NCBI GenBank assembly: GCA_964506325.1
Contig: CAZDLO010000124.1
Coordinates: 1 to 9,937, forward strand
From: CAINVV01 sp964506325
GTDB taxonomy: Bacteria; Bacteroidota; Bacteroidia; Bacteroidales; Prolixibacteraceae
DNA length: 9,937 bases
Reading direction: 5' to 3'
This document shows, one piece after another, positions 7,918 through 9,937 of the stretch (its first letter is position 1; each line of letters opens with the position of its first letter). The notes under the pieces are model-generated. The model did no database searches and was not told where the DNA came from. It saw only the letters and a list, made by a program, of their open reading frames with translations. Position numbers and translations under genes: made by a program.

Positions 7918-7948
7918 TCATTTGATGCCTTTGTATCTTCATATTTTT

Positions 7949-7956
7949 TACCTTTG
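7949..7956 (+). promoter_or_regulatory. -7 promoter box (TACCTTTG) for the glucosaminidase gene
   Basis: TACCTTTG is an exact TAnnTTTG match after an AT-rich stretch. TTTG at 7930-7933 or 7921-7924 could serve as a -33 element, though the spacings (15 and 24 nt) are not ideal. Transcription from here would start near 7963, just before the ATG at 7988. Confidence 0.55.
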
Positions 7957-7987
7957 TTCTTTAAAGCGTAAAGAATTATCAGAATTC

Positions 7988-8869
7988 ATGATTAAACTGA
8001 TTAAAGTAATCGTTTTAATTATTTTGGTAGGAATTGCCTATGTTCTCGTAAACGAGCATTCTTCCTACGATTACTTGTATCCGGCATATCGAATTAATTA
8101 TGATGAAATCCCGATTAAGGAGACAAAATCAATCATAATTCAGGATTATACCAATTTACTCCCGGTAAAATACAAAGGCACTATTGATTTTGATACCATT
8201 CCGGAAGAGCTACGTCGTCAGTTGTTTATTAATTATATGCTTCCTTCAATTGTTATCGAGAGAGATCGTCTGTTCAGTCTGCTCCAGCGCATTGATTTCA
8301 TTGAGAACAGAATGATTAACAAAAAAGCCATCAGGGCTGAAGATCTGTTGTTTTTCAAGGAAATGATGCAATTATATGATGCCAATTCAATTAAAGACCT
8401 AAAAGTCAGGCTTTATCCTCATCCTGTGAGCCTCGTATTGGCGCAGGCCATCCTGGAATCCGGATGGGGTACATCCAGCGTATTTTCCAAAGCCAATAAT
8501 CCATTTGGTATTATGTCATTTTCTGCTGACGAGCAACGCAGAAAATTCACAAATACAGATCAATCAGAGGTGTATGTAAGAAGCTATAGTGATGTATGTC
8601 AGGCAGTTGAACACTATTATCATTTTACAGCCAAGTTGGCCTCCTATGAAAAATTCAGAAAAATGAGATGGGAGAGGGGTTCAACGGCATCCCTGGTAAA
8701 GTTAATGAAGAGTTACCATGAAACGCCCGACTATACGGATTTGGTTGAATCAATCATTAAAACAAATGAACTGGATAAGTACGACAATATCGTAATCAAT
8801 AAGGAATACTTCAGTTACAGAAAGGATTATTTCCAGGTGATACGAAGCTATATAATTGACTATTTCTAA
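7988..8869 (+). CDS. Membrane-anchored Bax-like glucosaminidase
   Basis: A 293-residue protein with an N-terminal membrane segment (IKLIKVIVLIILVGIAYVLV, 2-21) and a glucosaminidase domain facing the periplasm, so it probably cleaves peptidoglycan glycan strands. The stretch RRQLFINYMLPSIVIERDRL (76-95) is the conserved N-terminal region of Bax-type proteins. The catalytic core includes HPVSLVLAQAILESGWGTS (145-163) with Glu157 as the likely catalytic acid, then FSKANNPFGIMSF (166-178), and the repeated aromatic pattern YVRSYSDVCQAVEHYYHF (196-213). The reading frame is open back to an ATG at 7877, but that extension would run through the terminator hairpin and promoter box and encodes unconvincing residues, so the ATG at 7988 is the start. 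The gene appears to be monocistronic. Confidence 0.88.
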   Translation: MIKLIKVIVLIILVGIAYVLVNEHSSYDYLYPAYRINYDEIPIKETKSIIIQDYTNLLPVKYKGTIDFDTIPEELRRQLFINYMLPSIVIERDRLFSLLQRIDFIENRMINKKAIRAEDLLFFKEMMQLYDANSIKDLKVRLYPHPVSLVLAQAILESGWGTSSVFSKANNPFGIMSFSADEQRRKFTNTDQSEVYVRSYSDVCQAVEHYYHFTAKLASYEKFRKMRWERGSTASLVKLMKSYHETPDYTDLVESIIKTNELDKYDNIVINKEYFSYRKDYFQVIRSYIIDYF

Positions 8870-8887
8870 ATAGTTTTGTAAACTATT
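8869..8887 (+). terminator. Weak AT-rich hairpin after the glucosaminidase gene
   Basis: AATAGTTT (8869-8876) pairs perfectly with AAACTATT (8880-8887) around a TGT loop, beginning on the last base of the stop codon. The stem has only one G-C pair and is followed by alternating TA rather than a T run, so termination would be weak. Confidence 0.4.
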
Positions 8888-8937
8888 ATATATCAATTAT
8901 TTAATGATAGCTTAAATTTCAAGTACTTTATTTTTTT

Positions 8938-8945
8938 TAAATTTG
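8938..8945 (+). promoter_or_regulatory. Possible -7 promoter box (TAAATTTG) for mgsA
   Basis: TAAATTTG matches TAnnTTTG exactly and lies in the gap before mgsA, but no TTG is seen about 19-21 nt upstream and the surroundings are very AT-rich, so a chance match is possible. Use of this site would give a leader of roughly 138 nt. Confidence 0.35.
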
Positions 8946-9089
8946 GATAATTTAAAATCCGTCCCAATTATAGCACGTTACTATTTAACGGTAAATCCCC
9001 GGGGTCAAAAATCACCTAACTGAATATTTCTTCATGGATCAATTAAATGGATCCTACATTATTATGTTACAATCAATAAAATATTATAA
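8945..9089 (+). other. mgsA leader with several short inverted repeats
   Basis: Non-coding stretch before mgsA holding three short stems and one palindrome: GGAT/ATCC (8945-8948 with 8957-8960), CGTTA/TAACG around a CTATT loop (8976-8990), the palindrome CCCCGGGG (8997-9004), and GGATC/GATCC around a 9-nt loop (9036-9054). CCCCGGGG stands out as a G+C island. I do not recognise any known riboswitch class. Confidence 0.3.
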
Positions 9090-9093
9090 ATGA
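9034..9093 (+). CDS. Possible 19-codon leader peptide overlapping mgsA
   Basis: An ATG at 9034 opens a 19-codon frame (MDQLNGSYIIMLQSIKYYK) whose TGA stop overlaps the mgsA start as ATGA (9090-9093). Such an overlap is typical of translational coupling. The peptide resembles nothing I know, a frame this short can easily arise by chance, and no ribosome binding site is visible. Confidence 0.2.
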   Translation: MDQLNGSYIIMLQSIKYYK

Positions 9094-9113
9094 AATCAAG
9101 AATGAAATCAAAA
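9090..9113 (+). repeat. 12-nt tandem duplication at the mgsA start
   Basis: Two adjacent 12-nt units, ATGAAATCAAGA and ATGAAATCAAAA, differ at one base. Each begins with an in-frame ATG, so the duplication creates a double start codon and a Lys/Ser/Arg-rich N-terminus. Confidence 0.6.
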
Positions 9114-9566
9114 AAGAAAATAGCTATTGTCGCGCACGACAATAAGAAACAGGATATGGTTGAATGGGTAAATTACAACTGGAAGGAACTTGCTCAACAC
9201 AGTATAATTTGCACAGGCACAACCGGAAAACTTGTTGATGAAACTTTGCGTTTGAAATGCAAGGAAAACGATGCAGTACCGCCGGAAGTACTCAGGTTAA
9301 AATCCGGTCCGTTAGGTGGCGATCAGCAATTGGGATCCATGATTTGTGAAGGGAATATTGATTTGCTGTTTTTCTTTTGGGATCCAATGCAACCACAGCC
9401 ACATGATGTTGATGTAAAGGCTTTGCTACGAATTGCCGTGATGTATAATATTCCGACAGCGTCCAACAGGTCCACTGCAGATTTCATTATTTCATCTTCT
9501 TTGTTTCATCAGCAATATGATCCGATTGTAACTGATTATTCTGATTATACATTCCGGGTGATTTAG
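9090..9566 (+). CDS. mgsA: Methylglyoxal synthase
   Basis: A 158-residue cytoplasmic lyase that converts dihydroxyacetone phosphate to methylglyoxal and phosphate, an overflow route when phosphate is limiting or sugar phosphates accumulate. The family motifs are all present: GTTG (43-46), SGPLGGDQQLG (72-82), WDPMQPQPHDVDVKALLR (97-114) and NRSTAD (126-131). Asp78, Asp98, His105 and Asp108 sit exactly seven positions after the E. coli active-site residues Asp71, Asp91, His98 and Asp101, so the enzyme should be active. The first 24 nt are a near-exact 12-nt tandem duplication, so a second in-frame ATG at 9102 (MKSKKKIAIVAHD) is an equally plausible start, giving 154 residues. The gene appears to stand alone, followed by a hairpin terminator. 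Confidence 0.95.
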   Translation: MKSRMKSKKKIAIVAHDNKKQDMVEWVNYNWKELAQHSIICTGTTGKLVDETLRLKCKENDAVPPEVLRLKSGPLGGDQQLGSMICEGNIDLLFFFWDPMQPQPHDVDVKALLRIAVMYNIPTASNRSTADFIISSSLFHQQYDPIVTDYSDYTFRVI

Positions 9567-9616
9567 TTTATCTTTTCTCTCCTTGTATTACTTTCAATAC
9601 TCCGGTACTATAGTGC

Positions 9617-9666
9617 TTTTGTGGTTGTTTTTGAAGCCAGACCTGCATTCAAATACAACCACATAA
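9617..9666 (+). terminator. Long hairpin, probable mgsA terminator
   Basis: TGTGGTTGTTTTTGAA (9620-9635) pairs with TTCAAATACAACCACA (9648-9663) over 16 positions with one T-T mismatch, around a 12-nt loop. Two more pairs beyond an outer mismatch reach 9617 and 9666. It starts about 50 nt after the mgsA stop. The 3' tail (TAATTTGTCTT) is only partly T-rich. Confidence 0.6.
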
Positions 9667-9706
9667 TTTGTCTTATAATTAATATTATGTTAAATAGAAT
9701 AAGGGG

Positions 9707-9737
9707 AGGAAAAGGAGCAATTTTCGGCTCCTTTCCT
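9707..9737. terminator. Terminator hairpin between convergent genes
   Basis: AGGAAAAGGAGC (9707-9718) pairs with GCTCCTTTCCT (9727-9737) with one bulged A and an 8-nt loop, a stable G+C-containing stem. It ends 5 bp from the stop codon of the minus-strand TPR gene, so it most likely terminates that gene, and it may also stop read-through from mgsA. Confidence 0.65.
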
Positions 9738-9742
9738 GTTTA

Positions 9743-9937
9743 CTATTTATTCATCTTTTCGAATTTATCCATCATTTTTAAACGATAGTACAAATTCTTA
9801 AGCTGGTCTTTAATATAGTCATCTTTAGGATTGTATTCTACAGCCTTCTCCAGATAAGGAACAGCCTTAGCAAATTCGTCATCAGATTTTTTCTTTTCGG
9901 CTTCAAATTTTGCCTGTTCATTGGTTGGAACAGCATT
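9743..9937 (-). CDS. Tetratricopeptide-repeat protein, C-terminal fragment
   Basis: Partial gene running off the right edge. The last 64 residues are visible, ending in a TAG read from CTA at 9743-9745. The stretch FAKAVPYLEKAVEYNPKD matches the TPR pattern (small residues, then a Tyr and an Ala at the helix packing positions and N-P after the second helix), and the following helix YIKDQLKNLYYRLKMMDKFE looks like the next repeat. Bacteroidota have many exported TPR proteins of this kind; the missing N-terminus prevents any statement about location or partners. It is the only minus-strand gene and converges on mgsA. Confidence 0.8.
   Translation of the reverse strand, partial: NAVPTNEQAKFEAEKKKSDDEFAKAVPYLEKAVEYNPKDDYIKDQLKNLYYRLKMMDKFEKMNK

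Noticed and set aside
9617..9666. Long hairpin as an attachment site or mobile-element end
   Set aside because: No integrase or repeated copy is in the window. Its place after mgsA fits a terminator.
1..9937. CRISPR arrays, tRNA or rRNA genes, prophage or defence systems
   Set aside because: No regularly spaced repeats, RNA-gene signatures, nucleases, integrases or toxin-antitoxin pairs were seen on either strand.

Overview
The window looks like chromosomal DNA from a member of the Bacteroidota, probably class Bacteroidia. It is AT-rich. Several upstream regions carry the TAnnTTTG -7 box typical of this phylum, and Shine-Dalgarno sequences are largely absent. The proteins are also of the Bacteroidota type: an XRE regulator with a phylum-style C-terminal tail, a PyrK/PyrD (class 1B) pair, an E1 protein with alpha and beta parts fused, and a Bax-like glucosaminidase. 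I cannot name a genus.

Layout, left to right. An XRE-family DNA-binding protein (34-615) sits behind its own promoter box. A pyrimidine pair, pyrK-pyrD (725-2403), overlaps by 13 nt and encodes the NAD-dependent dihydroorotate dehydrogenase heterocomplex. An exported serine beta-lactamase-family hydrolase follows (2453-3748). Next comes a probable three-gene operon (3870-7779): a dihydrolipoamide acyltransferase (E2), a fused alpha/beta E1 2-oxoacid dehydrogenase, and a flavodoxin-like protein. A near-perfect hairpin (7875-7917) closes it. A membrane-anchored glucosaminidase (7988-8869) has its own promoter box, and after 220 nt of non-coding leader comes mgsA, methylglyoxal synthase (9090-9566). 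Two hairpin terminators follow, and the window ends in the C-terminus of a TPR protein on the minus strand (9743 to beyond the edge). All other genes are on the plus strand.

Functionally this is mostly housekeeping metabolism: pyrimidine synthesis, oxidative decarboxylation of a 2-oxoacid (branched-chain 2-oxoacids or pyruvate; the substrate cannot be decided here), a methylglyoxal bypass enzyme, and cell-wall enzymes. E3 (lipoamide dehydrogenase) is not in the window and must be encoded elsewhere.

I see no CRISPR array, transposase, prophage, toxin-antitoxin pair, tRNA or rRNA, and no convincing new biological system. The points most worth a second look are the flavodoxin-like protein with an atypical phosphate loop attached to the E2-E1 operon, an Asp-to-Glu change in the thiamine-diphosphate motif of E1, a 19-codon upstream ORF overlapping mgsA by ATGA, and the long linker and conserved tail of the XRE protein. 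Two start codons are revised here from promoter or terminator positions (XRE at 34, glucosaminidase at 7988), and the E1 start is set at 5199.
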